A DNA stretch of 64,000 nt from Paracentrotus lividus (GCA_940671915.1 CALNVZ010003433.1:29116731-29180730), one strand, 5' to 3'; numbered from the stretch's first letter, positions 38,701 through 47,565 are shown. Notes: generated by a model not told the origin, from the letters alone. Translations and numbers: made by a program.

Positions 38701-39343
38701 GAATGAAAGTTCCATGCTCTATCTCTACGTGGCCGCTCTTTCACCCGAAGGGCGGTACCTTGCCCATGTCAACTACGATGACAATGATAAGGTGAGCTAT
38801 GTAACGGTGTGGGATCTCCGCAAAGGGGAGGTCCGTAAGCGGTTAAAACGAGAGCCGAATGTCTGTTGTATTGGAATGAATGATAATGCGACTAGGGTGT
38901 TGTTCGGGAATGACCGACACCAACTGAAGGTCTGGGATATCCAGCGTGGCAGAAGTACCCTGCGGAGACTCCGTACCTCGACGCGAACATTGCAGTTCAC
39001 CACCGCCTCCAAGATCTTCATGATCGACAATGGCACAAGAGCTGTCATTGTCGCTAGTGACATCACCCTATGGGATCTAGATCATGCAACACAGCTTGCC
39101 ATGTTCACCCCTGACCTTAGGATCTCCTGCGTTGAACTAGTGATGTCAGGTCAGATGATTCTTCTAGGTCTTCAGGACTCTTCAGATGTTGTATCCCTGA
39201 GGCTCAAGGGTCGGGACGTCAAGGTACCAGACTTCCTAGCAGGTGATGCAGGAGGGAAAGAACTGTTTGGAGAGACCACTGGGGATACCTCGACTGAAGA
39301 AGATGAGGAACAGGATGAGGAGGAAGAAGAAGACGATGTCTAA
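8097..39343 (+). CDS. NACHT and WD repeat protein (NWD1/NWD2-like), 25 exons
   Basis: A STAND-class NTPase, probably a cytoplasmic signalling or scaffold protein. Exons read from GT-AG signals: 8097-8192, 8727-8813, 16969-17061, 17938-18841, 19144-19346, 20286-20428, 24285-24434, 24912-25069, 25531-25745, 26558-26787, 27198-27356, 27837-27966, 28404-28622, 29276-29531, 30417-30714, 30993-31156, 32589-32839, 33116-33463, 33795-34166, 35265-35430, 35868-36019, 36610-36978, 37338-37462, 38008-38181, 38494-39343. Every junction keeps phase; the sum is 6,312 nt, 2,103 residues. Domains: Ser/Pro-rich region (about 93-380), DUF4062-like domain (about 385-530), NACHT with Walker A GLGGRGKT at 790-797 and Walker B IFLDG with Asp883, helical linker, WD40-type repeats from about 1319, charged coiled coil (about 1795-1860) and acidic C-terminus. 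Human NWD1/NWD2 are shorter (about 1,560 and 1,740 residues). The exon holding this ATG has no in-frame stop upstream of it, so extra N-terminal sequence in an earlier exon is possible. TEP1-like or NPHP3-like relatives are the alternative family assignment. Confidence 0.88.
9140..10046 (-). pseudogene. DIRS tyrosine recombinase (frameshifted)
   Basis: The minus frame 9539-9204 encodes RFGLHSLRAGGASAAA, the H-x-x-R box of tyrosine recombinases, followed by FGVPDRF. After a one-base slip near 9225-9235 the adjacent frame continues KKHGRVRSETAKDGYVNDS, holding the expected catalytic Tyr, down to a stop at 9140-9142. An upstream piece (10046-9864) is probably the N-terminal part of the same recombinase, but that is less certain. 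The broken frame implies loss of activity or consensus errors in a poorly assembled region. Confidence 0.75.
12016..12040. other. Assembly gap (25 N)
   Basis: A run of 25 N, a typical fixed-length placeholder for a gap of unknown size. See the flanking duplication. Confidence 0.99.
12047..12255. repeat. ~69-bp tandem repeat, about three copies
   Basis: A unit beginning GATGTGGCATACCTCCTATC and containing ACATTCGTCAACATCCGA and TATCCAGCTAG occurs three times in a row from 12047, with drift. A noisier version is seen at about 10510-10770 left of the gap. It lies between the RNase H and recombinase parts of the DIRS remnant and may be a subterminal or internal repeat of that element. Confidence 0.7.
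13119..14200 (-). pseudogene. DIRS reverse transcriptase / RNase H remnant
   Basis: Minus frame 13319-13119 encodes STWRELKSVCLALKTL and then VKIFTDNKGVISIVNRV. This is the RNase H fold with the conserved Glu (WRE.K) and the D-N pair (TDN), typical of DIRS/gypsy-like RNase H. Upstream on the minus strand, GLSSAP near 13900 and DDGWCRS near 13805-13823 match reverse-transcriptase blocks, the DD being the catalytic pair. They fall in different frames, so the polyprotein is broken. Confidence 0.7.
14960..16230 (-). pseudogene. DIRS gag-like remnant with zinc knuckle
   Basis: The minus strand near 15042-15000 encodes CFACGKQGHWRR, the start of a CCHC zinc knuckle; the last Cys is only reached in the next frame, so one base has been gained or lost. 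Further upstream (about 15890-15830) QLKRAADISFKFKGNK resembles the conserved helix of DIRS gag proteins. Near 16000-15930 the segment SLVSSAIKEAFSSFKEYF is coil-like. Several stops interrupt the frame. The plus-strand open frame at 16027-16353 is a shadow of this region. Confidence 0.6.
17209..17518. mobile_element. Mariner-like MITE in intron 3 of the NWD-like gene
   Basis: Terminal inverted repeats: the left end CAGTCTGTGTCA at 17211 and the right end TGACACAGACTG ending at 17516, each flanked by TA. ATGGTAC/GTACCAT subterminal segments also match in inverted orientation. At about 306 bp it has no transposase, so it is a non-autonomous Tc1/mariner-type element with a TA target duplication. 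Confidence 0.8.
17938..20428 (+). other. NWD-like gene exons 4-6: disordered region and DUF4062-like domain
   Basis: Exon 4 (17938-18841, 904 nt) encodes a long Ser/Pro/Thr-rich, probably disordered region, ending in RLYVSSTFS. The split Asp codon across 18841/19144 gives the motif SSTFSDFGAER. This is the hallmark start of the DUF4062-like domain that precedes NACHT in NWD, TEP1 and NPHP3-type proteins. Exon 5 continues with AKAYPRLRAFC and DMNWGIKDYS, matching the family's 'D.RWG' motif but with Asn in place of Arg. Exon 6 carries TLMGQKMGFQALP, the conserved segment after the 'GP.F' motif. Phases are 1 at the exon 4/5 join, 0 at 5/6 and 2 after exon 6. Confidence 0.85.
21007..21066 (+). 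other. Candidate 60-nt cassette exon of the NWD-like gene
   Basis: A stretch preceded by an acceptor (AACAG) and followed by GTAACA is exactly 60 nt. It begins and ends in phase 2, like its flanking exons, and is open in the gene's frame (SIDEQLSSRPITVESKKEGT). Inclusion would add 20 residues between the DUF4062-like part and the next exon without shifting frame. The donor is only moderately strong. The main model is also consistent without it. Confidence 0.4.
23272..23289 (+). other. Candidate 18-nt microexon of the NWD-like gene
   Basis: Eighteen bases lie between a pyrimidine-rich acceptor ending in TTGTAG and a perfect GTAAGT donor. In the gene's phase they would insert about six residues (RNSVW plus split codons) without a frameshift. 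It sits in the same long intron (20429-24284) as the 60-nt candidate. Support is splice signals and phase only. Confidence 0.3.
24700..24770 (+). repeat. Possible tRNA-derived SINE head (relic)
   Basis: AAGCTCAGTCGGTTGAGCAG at 24712-24731 resembles a tRNA D-arm and box A. A degraded box-B-like segment follows near 24750-24764. No full tRNA can be folded, so this is more likely a SINE relic in intron 7 than a tRNA gene. Confidence 0.4.
27198..29531 (+). other. NWD-like gene exons 11-14: NACHT NTPase core
   Basis: Exon 11 encodes FYGRKEPLQHI followed by PLILCGLGGRGKTSL, the P-loop (GxxxxGKT) that binds ATP/GTP phosphates. Exon 12 continues the NACHT fold (FVGLTAESENIRCLLQGIC). Exon 13 holds Walker B, LFIFLDGPDKLS, with Asp883 coordinating Mg2+, and then LPDNVKIVVSC, a strand with the position of sensor 1. 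Exon 14 (QSEAKYILNFLL, SPLYLRLVCDQ) matches the helical end of the NACHT module. All key nucleotide-binding residues are present, so the ATPase is predicted functional. Confidence 0.88.
30078..30205. repeat. Relic of the repeat found in the 57-58.6 kb array
   Basis: The reverse complement of the array's end (AACCAATCACAACTCTTAAA, CACGTGACATCATTTCAACC and GTTCACTATAACAAAAACGT) is found here in intron 14 of the NWD-like gene. The same motifs appear in the same relative order, so one dispersed family occupies both loci. Confidence 0.75.
30417..32839 (+). other. NWD-like gene exons 15-17: winged-helix-like and helical linker
   Basis: Exon 15 starts GVLLSLEAKHGEPLVRR and contains LTAARSGLSWTELNDVLSCD, typical of the winged-helix segment after NACHT in NWD proteins. 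Exon 16 (YHCILSEYFLGKW) and exon 17 (NMRKLNELPFHLLHAGQLDK) match the conserved pre-propeller helical region. Exon 17 joins directly to exon 18 as NALIKDPNQLASQL, a join expected for the family, which supports skipping the frame-breaking candidate at 32956-33052. Confidence 0.8.
34182..34873. mobile_element. G-rich TIR element, copy 1 (intron 19)
   Basis: The left end AACCCTCAAAAGACTGGGG and the right end CCCCAGTCTTATGAGGGTT are inverted repeats. Just inside, GGGGGGCATCATGCCCCCC and GGGGGCCATCATGCCCC form further hairpins. The interior is AT-rich and non-coding and is shared with copies at 41911-43898 and about 45560-46210 (for example AATTCATAAAACAATAAA and GAAATTAATTTTGATAC). It is a non-autonomous DNA element. 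Confidence 0.8.
36117..36170 (-). repeat. tRNA-like fragment (SINE relic)
   Basis: On the minus strand TGGTGTGTTGG (about 36162-36152) fits box A and GGTTTGATTCC (about 36136-36126) fits box B. The spacing is too short for an intact tRNA and there is no acceptor stem, so a SINE-type relic in intron 21 is favoured. Confidence 0.4.
38301..38324. repeat. Short interstitial telomere-like repeat
   Basis: About four CCCTAA-type units (CTAACCCTAACCCTAAACC) occur in intron 24, followed by drifted copies to about 38340. TTAGGG is the usual deuterostome telomere unit. The tract is too short to call more than an interstitial fragment. Confidence 0.6.
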
Positions 39344-40998
39344 GCTTTGCCTCCATAAAGCTGGTACAGCTCTCTTAAATTCCTTCTTTGATCAGTTTTT
39401 GCGTAGTTGGTTTTGAAAAAAGGCAAATAGAGGGTTTTAACTTTTTTTGGCTTTGTCTCAAAAGGTAATGCAGCGTTCTTCTTGTGGTGGACCGATGAGT
39501 GTCTTTTGTGTGACATCTGTTTTGATCATGCTCTTTTTTTAGATACTTTTCAAGCATATTTTGTTTGGTAGTAGAACGATCTCTCAATCTGTTGTCTGAC
39601 TACAAAGCACGGCTAAGTATACATAAAATAGATCTGTATTTCAGAGCATTGCAGATATCAAAATATACTCCAAGTGAAGTTATTGAAATACAGAAGGTAA
39701 TTGCTAATGTAAAGCCACATTTCTACAACTGTAATGAAGTTATACATTTCCACGTATTCAGCCTATCATTTTGTGTTCCTAACTGAGAAACTACGTATAC
39801 AGTATTATTGGTTTTATTATATACTATACAAATAGTCTAGTCATTATACAAGTTTAAACATCAATGAATTTACTTTGCTATTTTCTTTTCTACAATTACA
39901 ATTTTATAAACTTTTATTCCCAGTTGTATTAGATATTACTGTATATGGATTGCGCTCAGTTTGTCTATTCATTTTTTTACTCTGCTATTCACTTTTTTTA
40001 CAATTACAGTTTTATTAACTTTTATTCCCAGTTGTATTATATATTGCTGTATATGGATTTCGCTCACTAAGTTTGCATATTTATTCATTTACTCTGCTAT
40101 TTACTTTTCTACAATTACAATTTTATCAACTTTTATTCCCAGTTGTATTATATATTACTGCATATGGATTGTGCTTACTAAGTTAACCTATTTATTCTTA
40201 GTCATCTTTTCAAAGTAATGTCCTTTAAAATATATCTGCATAGACCAAAGTGACAAAATATTCATTTATTTTTATGTGCCATATTTGTTTGCAAAACATA
40301 TAGAAGCCTACCTCCTGTTGCTATTTTATTGTATAACCATGTTTTGTGAGATGTGTCTTTATAATTATGTTTGTGTCATAATTTGTTATCGTTGTTTCCC
40401 CAAACTATACATTTGTTTTCTTGCCATGTAACAACAAACCATCTTTTTTTACTTAGACTTGGCAAATTATTGAACTTTATCAAAGTTTTGTCATTATAGT
40501 GTAATCATCAATCATGTTATGATTAATCATGGCAATTCATTCACATTGTGTACAAGTCATTTAATCACTTCTATGTATTTACCATATTTATTCCATAATG
40601 CATAGAATACTAGTATACATCTTCTTGTGGTGATGCTTTGGCATTATATTTGAAACGAGAATACTATGAATTACAATGTACATGTGAAACGTGGCAAAAT
40701 CACTTAAATTAATTTACTTCTGATCTCGTACATTCATTTATTTATGTATTTATTAGTAATTTCTTCAGAGGGTAGCTCTATCAATTATTAAACATTTCTT
40801 TTTCTCAGAGACCGTCCAACAGAGCGAACAAAATGCTAAGGGTCCATGCAGTTTAACAGTTGGAATAAAACTAATTGTTTGAATTTCTACATTTTTAACC
40901 TAGACAAATATTTCATAAGTATTCACATCACATTTTGTACTGATGAAGTGTTTTTGTGAAATAAATAATCCTTGGTAAAATACTAATACCATTCAAAG
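39344..40998 (+). other. Probable 3' UTR and downstream flank of the NWD-like gene
   Basis: The stretch after the stop codon is AT-rich and without a convincing open frame. AATAAA hexamers occur at 40864-40869 and 40960-40965, about 1.5 kb past the stop and just before the next transposable element, and are the best candidate polyadenylation signals. Which one is used cannot be read from sequence. Confidence 0.45.
39869..40190. repeat. Three-copy ~110-bp tandem repeat in the probable 3' UTR
   Basis: A unit containing ACAATTACAATTTTAT and CTTTTATTCCCAGTTGTATT recurs three times, starting near 39869, 39974 and 40088, followed each time by a GTATATGGATT-like segment. Copies differ by a few substitutions and small indels. 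Confidence 0.75.
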
Positions 40999-41860
40999 TA
41001 GGGGAGACCGGGTATGGACGTTACAAAATTCACATTTTGGGCCAGATAATTCTAATGAAAGAACTCACGCACTCCATATTGGGTCTGTAGTTAGCCTATT
41101 ATGTTGGCTAAAACCTGAGGCATATAAAACTTGAAAACATGTAAACACTAATTAACTACACCTTAATTAGTGAAGACATTTTTTTGTAACAACCTACCCC
41201 ATATACGGGGTAGGTTGTTACACTATACGGGGTCAATTGTTACAATATGTAAACATACGGGGTAAGTTGACAATATGTAAATCTCTTATACCATACTTTA
41301 ATTTCAACTTTCCAGTTTCTTGACATCGTTAACAGAAGATCAAGTAGAGCTCTAGAATAGACAAAAGTAATGATAGAAAAATAAAAATATTAACACCTAA
41401 AAATTGAGACAAAATGTAATTTTACATATGTAATGTAATTGGGGTAAGTTGCTACATCAACATGGGGTAGGTTGTTGTAACAACCTACCTCATGGGTGAT
41501 TTTACACACAGAAATCAACTGTAGCACAGTCATTAGGCAGAATTACAGGGCATGGCTAGGGGTATATTAGTGACATATATGTACTATATTTACAATACCA
41601 GACTATCATCATGTGCCTTCAGTTGTAAGAGCTATTACAAATTTCAATTTTTGTCAAAACTTTACTTTGAACTGTAAAAAATGGTTTTTGTTGATTTACT
41701 TTTTAATAAAACAACGGAGAAACCTCACGACCGGCAGTTCATCACAGCTATGTGTAGGCTGTATATAGATGCCAGTTAGCACATCCTCTCTTGTTCCATC
41801 TTAGCACACTGAGAACTGTAACAACTGACCCGTGTAACTTCCATACCTGGTCTCCCCTAT
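40999..41860. mobile_element. TIR element with GGGGTAGGTTGTTACA subrepeats
   Basis: The left end TAGGGGAGACCGGGTATGG at 40999 and the right end CCATACCTGGTCTCCCCTA ending about 41859 are inverted repeats with one mismatch. Inside, variants of GGGGTAGGTTGTTACA occur several times (about 41200-41280 and 41450-41490), in both orientations in places. There is no coding frame. Its ends resemble those of the nested element at 42130-43114, so the two are related families. Confidence 0.8.
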
Positions 41861-41910
41861 GGATGAATCAGACAAAGTATTTCTACTTTTTAAAGTATTT
41901 ATCCTTTAGT

Positions 41911-43898
41911 TAACCCTAAAAAGACTGGGGGGGCTCATTCAGCCCCCCCCCCCCCTCGACATTTTTCGCGATAACTTCGCAACGCGGCAAAAAATTTCGC
42001 CGAGACTTTGTGACTATTTTCTTTCAAGTCTCGCGCAACTTTTGAGACCAAATTTGTGATGCCCGGGTACGCGGTTCCGAAATTACATAACATTTTGTAA
42101 CCGTGCGTCAGACCCAAAATTGCTCAAATAGGGGAGAGCGGGGTTATATGGAACATTTTTCACAAAAATGGCCATAAAACAAAGGCAGATTTATTTCAAG
42201 AAACAATAAACAATCAGCGTGAGTGTATATATGTATGCTACAAATGTACCCTATTAAATTCTTAAACATAGTGATGGTTTCGGAAATAATCCATCTTCAA
42301 CAAGACCATGTCAAGTGTTCCAACTAACCCCACACACAGGGTTAGTTGGAACAAGGTATGGGGTAAGTTGAAACATTGTGCATGGTATCTTTAGAATTAT
42401 ATTTAAACTTCCAACAACATTATTGCAAGGGTTCAGCGAAGTTGCTTTATTGATTCCAATTAAAATAAAAATGATTGGTGTTCAAATTATTTTTTTGCTT
42501 CATGTTTTATTACACTTGATAGCATCCATTCACATACAGATATTCTGAAGTCCTGTGAAGAAGCTTTCTGCAATATACTTTGTTTAAACCAAAATAAAAT
42601 TGTCCAATGAGCACTAATATACATGTATAGGAATATTTTGAAACACTTCAGTGAATTATATGATTTTTATTTTTTTATTCAGCTGAAACCTATTTACTTA
42701 GTACATGTTCCAACTAACCCCGTTCAAAATGTTCCAACTAACCCCAGAGGCCCATTTGACATTTGTAAGCTAACAGCACAAAAGAGGGACAACAACATGC
42801 CATATATTTAACCTTGTTTTGTAGCTTGGTATAACTGTTTGCTATACTCAAAACCTGGCCAACTTAATTTATGATCTTCTCTGAGATAATAAAACATTTG
42901 TAAAAATGACAAAATTTACTCAGAGGTCGAAAAAACAAACATTGCTTTCTAACTTCACGAGGCTTGAAGCATGTGTGCTGTCTAAAATGTGGTGGATGGC
43001 AGTTGCTAATAGCAACAACCTGAGGGTAGATTTGCATAAATATATTTATAGCCGTTAAAGAAAATTACAATGTTTCAACTAACCCCGTGTTCCAACTAAC
43101 CCCACTCTCCCCTACATGATTTTGTGTACAAATCCAATGCAAATTGTGTTTTTAGCCAAAATTCATAAATGTATCATTATTTTCTCTTTTAATAATTATA
43201 ATCAATTAATTTAAGGTTGTTTATGATTGAAAAAGTGTCACCGATAATTTCCATTGAAAAAACAATAAAACACAAAAAGTTGAAAAACAAAGAAATACAT
43301 AAGAAATTTTAAAAACAATAGAATACATAAGGAATAAATCTTGATACAGAATTTGTTTTACACATGTTTCACCAGAAGCGTACAAAGAGCCTGTAAACCA
43401 AAAATTAGCACTTTCAGGGCTTTATTTAATTAATTAGAGCAAATCTTTGAATTTATGCATAAATTTGCATAATTAATTAGTAGGATGGGGGGTGCGATGT
43501 CCGGACACTTAACAAGAAATAAGGCTGGTTTTTCGTCTAAGGATTAAGCCAGAAATGTATGTTGAATACTCCTTATCACCATCAATATTTGTTATCCACT
43601 ATATTTTCTGACATTTTGTGATAAAAAACTACAAAAATAATGTTTTTAAACCCTTTCAAATGACTGGTTAAAATTGAGTGTCCGGACATCCAACCTGTCC
43701 GGACATACAGCAACTGGGTATACTGAAATTTTTCGGAGAATATGACTCTTCTGTTTTGGAGAGGATGCCATGGGTAACGCGCGTGCCCATTTTCGGCGCG
43801 ATCGCGCGCTCAACGACTGAGATCTTGGGGGGGCTGAATGAGCCCCCCCCCCCCAAGTCTTTATGTGTGTCAAAATAGCCCAGTCTTTTTAGGGTTAA
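41911..43898. mobile_element. G-rich TIR element, copy 2, carrying a nested insertion
   Basis: The left end TTAACCCTAAAAAGACTGGG and the right end CCCAGTCTTTTTAGGGTTAA are nearly perfect inverted repeats. Just inside, GGGGCTCATTCAGCCCC and GGGGCTGAATGAGCCCC form inner palindromes. The interior matches copy 1 (34182-34873) but is split by the unrelated element at 42130-43114, which explains its larger size. Confidence 0.85.
42130..43114. mobile_element. Nested TIR element with GGGTTAGTTGGAACA motifs
   Basis: The left end TAGGGGAGAGCGGGGTTA and the right end TAACCCCACTCTCCCCTA are inverted repeats. The interior repeats AACTAACCCC/GGGTTAGTTGGAAC several times (about 42325, 42713, 42737, 43077 and 43092). 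It sits inside copy 2 of the G-rich element and is therefore the younger insertion. Confidence 0.85.
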
Positions 43899-45559
43899 GT
43901 GAAGTACATCTTCTGTAAATGCTATATCTAGAATCACAATGGATATTTTATATCGGTTCTTATTTGTTTTGTTTTTTAATTTCAATGTTCGTTTGAGATC
44001 ATAGGCAAAAAAAAAGCAACAATTCTGTTTTTTATTTTGTGTCTTGACGGTAATTTTTTCCAATTTTAAAATAAACCATGGAGCCATTTTATTGAAATTA
44101 TCGGAGTATTTTGAATATCAGATGTTATTTGAAATCATTGCTAAATAGTTGAGAAAAACATTTATTTAAAATAAATACATGTTTTTTTAAGGGTTTGCAG
44201 TGAAAATTAATTGAGGCACTATAGTGTAAAATCCAATTTGAATTTAAGCAGTTATCATACAAAAAATAACTAAAAAAAATTATTTTTTAATTTGGTTTGT
44301 GAGATAAAAATTAATATTCTAGTGTAATCTGATGTTGTATCACCTTGGCAAAAACTTTTAAAAGAAGCCCATCAATGACGGATTTTTTTTTTTTTCTTCT
44401 TCTTTTTATCTTCATTTTTTTTCCTCAAAGGAAAATATTCCTTAATCCTTTATGATAGGAGTGATCGTTAGATTATTAAACACTTTAGCTTGAGGTTGAA
44501 TATTAGCATCACCATAATGAGCGCAATGTACATGAATATACTTGCATTCTTAAAAGAGAATAAACTTCAATAAAGGCATATATGTGTCATGAATAAAACT
44601 GTTATTAAAATAGATATGTGGATGATATTGTCGCTTAGTGAACGAAACGGTAAAGGTGCTAGTAGAGATTGATCATTATAACTAGTTTACACAAAATATA
44701 CAAAATCGTCATGTGCATCTCTAATTAGTTATTCAAGTTATATATTTTTACAATGTGTATAAGACCAAAAGGATGTAACAAGAAATTACGATTAGTTTTC
44801 ATTCTAGGCATAAGATGCTAAGTACTTTAGATGTTTGTCTGAGCTGTAATCCATTGCTCCAACAAAAGATCTTAAAAATTGAATAAGTTGTTGTACATTC
44901 TGGAAGACATAGCAGGCCATATATTTGTGCATGCCATATTGTAATGCTATGTTGTACTCAACTCAAAATCAAATAGTATTGTATCTGTATATTAAACTAT
45001 TTCATAAGCATCGTTGTTTACTTTATGCATGTCTATATCCAGTAGATTCTTATTATTTTGTTATTATTATATTAACATTTAAATGTACATGTACTAATTT
45101 TTGTTTGGTAATGCCAAAAAAAATCATAAGTCACTATTGCCATAATGCTAAAGAAAGTTCTGAATGGGTGTTAGGTAGATCACCCAATCATATGATTGTA
45201 AGACATTATTCAGTTTCGTGTGTGTTGTATTTCTGCTTTTGCTTACAACTGAAATAAAAGATTTCTTGCAGAATAAAATAAAAATGTTCTGAATGCATTT
45301 TTCCTTTGCACGATTGATGTAGCAAGAATTTAATGGTTTTAGCATTGAAATATCTCATTTTTTCACATTCACCCAAGGCGATTAAAAAGTATCACAATTT
45401 ATTTATTTTTTTAATTTATATATTATTCTTTTACAGATAATCGAATAATGAGAAGCATTTATTTTGAGCTATTGTGCCGTTTTGGCTTTAGTGTAGTTTT
45501 CTTGCCAGGATATAAATTTTGAAACCAGCAGCTTTGTTACACTGGCGTCATCAATGCCA
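43899..45559. other. Intergenic stretch, nothing recognised
   Basis: AT-rich sequence with short open frames but no splice-supported exon or known domain. Several AATAAA hexamers cluster near 45255-45285, which could mark a transcript end, but no matching gene was identified. Confidence 0.4.
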
Positions 45560-46210
45560 TCTTGGACTGGGCATATCAGAATAACTAAGCAAAATCCTAA
45601 ACTGCTATTAGACTCGAGCATCTTTTTAAACCAATTTCCCAAAAATCGGGCATACCATTATGATGCTGCATGACCTTATTTACATGCTCGTGAGACCGAC
45701 ACTGGCTCCAAAACGTAATTTTTTGTTCAAAGTTGAAGCAAATGGAGTCTTTTAAACCTTCTTCATAAAGACATGATTATTTTCACTTTGACTGGTTTAA
45801 ATTGATTTATTATAGCATACTTTTGCTTCAAAAAGGTTCTACAATAAAGTTGGTAAAAAAATACAAAAGAAATTCATAAAACAAAATTAATAAGAAATTA
45901 ATTTTGATACGAAATTACCTTTTTTTTTTCAAATGCGTTTGTTAAGAATGCTACGAAGAATATTTACACCAAAATCAGTATTTTATGAGATTTGGTTTAG
46001 AGTAAAAAGTATGAGTTTATTCATAAAAGTACAATCAATCCAAAAACAAAACAAAACAAAACTATTATCACGTTCTTGGAGATCACATCGCTTCTACTAT
46101 CATGCGAACTTTCGCGGTGCTCGCGCGAGACCGGAAGAGGGTGCAAATACCCCCCCCCCCCTTAATAGAGACTCGAAATATGTGAGCCCTTTTATTATTT
46201 GGGAGGAGGG
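45560..46210. mobile_element. G-rich TIR element, copy 3 (diverged)
   Basis: The interior matches copies 1 and 2 over several hundred bases (CATAAAGACATGATTATTTTC near 45765, AGAAATTAATTTTGATACG near 45893, TTCGCGGTGCTCGCGCG near 46110), ending in a poly-C block at about 46148-46161. The left terminus is too decayed to place. Confidence 0.65.
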
Positions 46211-46374
46211 GTGAGGTTTGTTACGGCCGGTAATGTCGTCACAAAAACGCATTATGTACGTCTGGGACCAACATTTGACGTCATCATCAGAAAGTATCAT
46301 TTTTATCGTTAGCATGGTTAGTGGGCCTTTTAAAGTGAATAACCTCAATCACTTGAATCATTTACATAATGGAT

Positions 46375-46460
46375 CTAGAAAATCAGCGTGCAAACTGATG
46401 CGGATCGGACCGAGGTTCGAATCCCAGTCACGTCTTTCGGATGGTGGCGTCAGAGGATGG
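46375..46460 (+). repeat. Partial tRNA-derived SINE (box B region)
   Basis: GAGGTTCGAATCCCAGTCAC at about 46410-46429 contains a good box B. It is followed by GTCTTTCGGATGG, a segment I associate with tRNA-derived SINEs of marine deuterostomes (from memory, unverified). Box A is not clear. Confidence 0.5.
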
Positions 46461-46493
46461 TCTCATACGTAAATAATGCGTCAGTGCGACATT

Positions 46494-47346
46494 AAAGGGC
46501 CTGTCCCACAGAAGGCGATCGTTGTGGCGACAACCTATGCATGTTAGAACCTGCCAGAATCGTGTCAGAATCGTAGGTGACCGAAGATCATATACGTATC
46601 TACGACTCTGTCTACGATAGGCTACGACAACGACTTGCTTCCACGCAAACAATAGACTAACAATAGCTTGTATCCGATAATACAATAGCTTCGACCTTCG
46701 AGCATCTCGCGGCTCGACTTCTCTTGTCGCAGCTTAAAATCAACCAAAATACGAGCTTGAGCACTGTGGCGATCCTTGCGACTGACACAGGCGATCGAGT
46801 GTTTTCTACCTGATGGCGGCCTGTCGCCTTTAGGTTCGTGATTGTCCCCTCACTCGCACATTATAATTTGGGTCGTGAGTGATTTTTGAAAATTTCAAAA
46901 ATTTGCGGCGACTCAACAGTATCTGAATGGGAGGCCGAACCTGAATTTGGTGATTGTAGTTGGCGACAAAGGTCGTAGCGGCTTAAATTTCACTTGCCGT
47001 TTGGTTCAGCGATGCGTGCAAAGTACGCTGTAGTGAGACAACCTACAACTGGCCGTCGTTCTGCTCTGCTAAACATGTTCTGTCTGGCGACAATCTACGA
47101 TAGCACATTGTCGCGACAAGAGAAGACAGGCTACGGGCATTGACGTCAACCCAACTGACGCCGGCTATTGTTTAACTTGTTGAAAAACCAGCACCGAACA
47201 GAATTTTGCTACGTATTTGTTGGCGACAGACGCGATAATTCACGATTTTATAGGCGATTGGACCTGCGCATGGTGGCGATGGGTACTAAAAAGTAGTTCG
47301 CAGGTTGTCGCCACAACGATCGCCTTCTGTGGGACAGGCCCTTTAA
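46494..47346. mobile_element. DNA element with ~43-bp perfect terminal inverted repeats
   Basis: Both ends begin AAAGGGCCTGTCCCACAGAA and stay identical as inverted repeats for about 43 bp, through a GGCGATCG and GTGGCGACAAC segment. The interior is richer in CG and GCGAC motifs than its surroundings and has no transposase frame. The perfect termini indicate a relatively recent insertion or strong conservation of the ends. Confidence 0.9.
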
Positions 47347-47565
47347 ATTCAACAATTTGCCCCGTGACTGAGAATAACATAATACCCGCACGTGTATTAT
47401 GAAAAGCTGATTGTATGTGATGGCTGTGAGTAGGCAAACAAAAGTGCCAAAAATGCGGAACATTTTCGATACTTGTTTTGTCTGCTAAAAGCTATCACAT
47501 GTTATCGGCCTTTCCTAATACACGTACGGGTATGGGATTCTTCTTCGATACGGGGCAAATTGTTG
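47347..47565. repeat. Foldback repeat abutting the previous element
   Basis: TCAACAATTTGCCCCGTGAC at 47349 faces GGGGCAAATTGTTGA near 47551-47565. Internal parts also pair (CGCACGTGTATTATGAAAAG with CTTTCCTAATACACGTACGG), giving arms of roughly 105 bp. It starts directly at the end of the 46494-47346 element. Confidence 0.75.

Larger units (their letters stand above)
33116..39343 (+). other. NWD-like gene exons 18-25: WD40-type propellers and acidic tail
   Basis: The first clear WD repeat is LPGHTEVITAVTVS...SVKLWDLKN (residues about 1319-1355). Further blades end in TWDVSGE, LFDIKSGA, VWNLETE, IWNISKK, VWNVVKG, AWNLESG, VWDLRKG and VWDIQRG. Many lack the GH dipeptide, as is usual in this family. 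Exons 24-25 insert a strongly charged segment (KKEVEELRSKLKR and ELEKERKRLEDLRKEKE), predicted coiled coil, between blades. The protein ends in a run of Asp/Glu (about residues 2086-2102) before the stop at 39341-39343. Confidence 0.85.
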
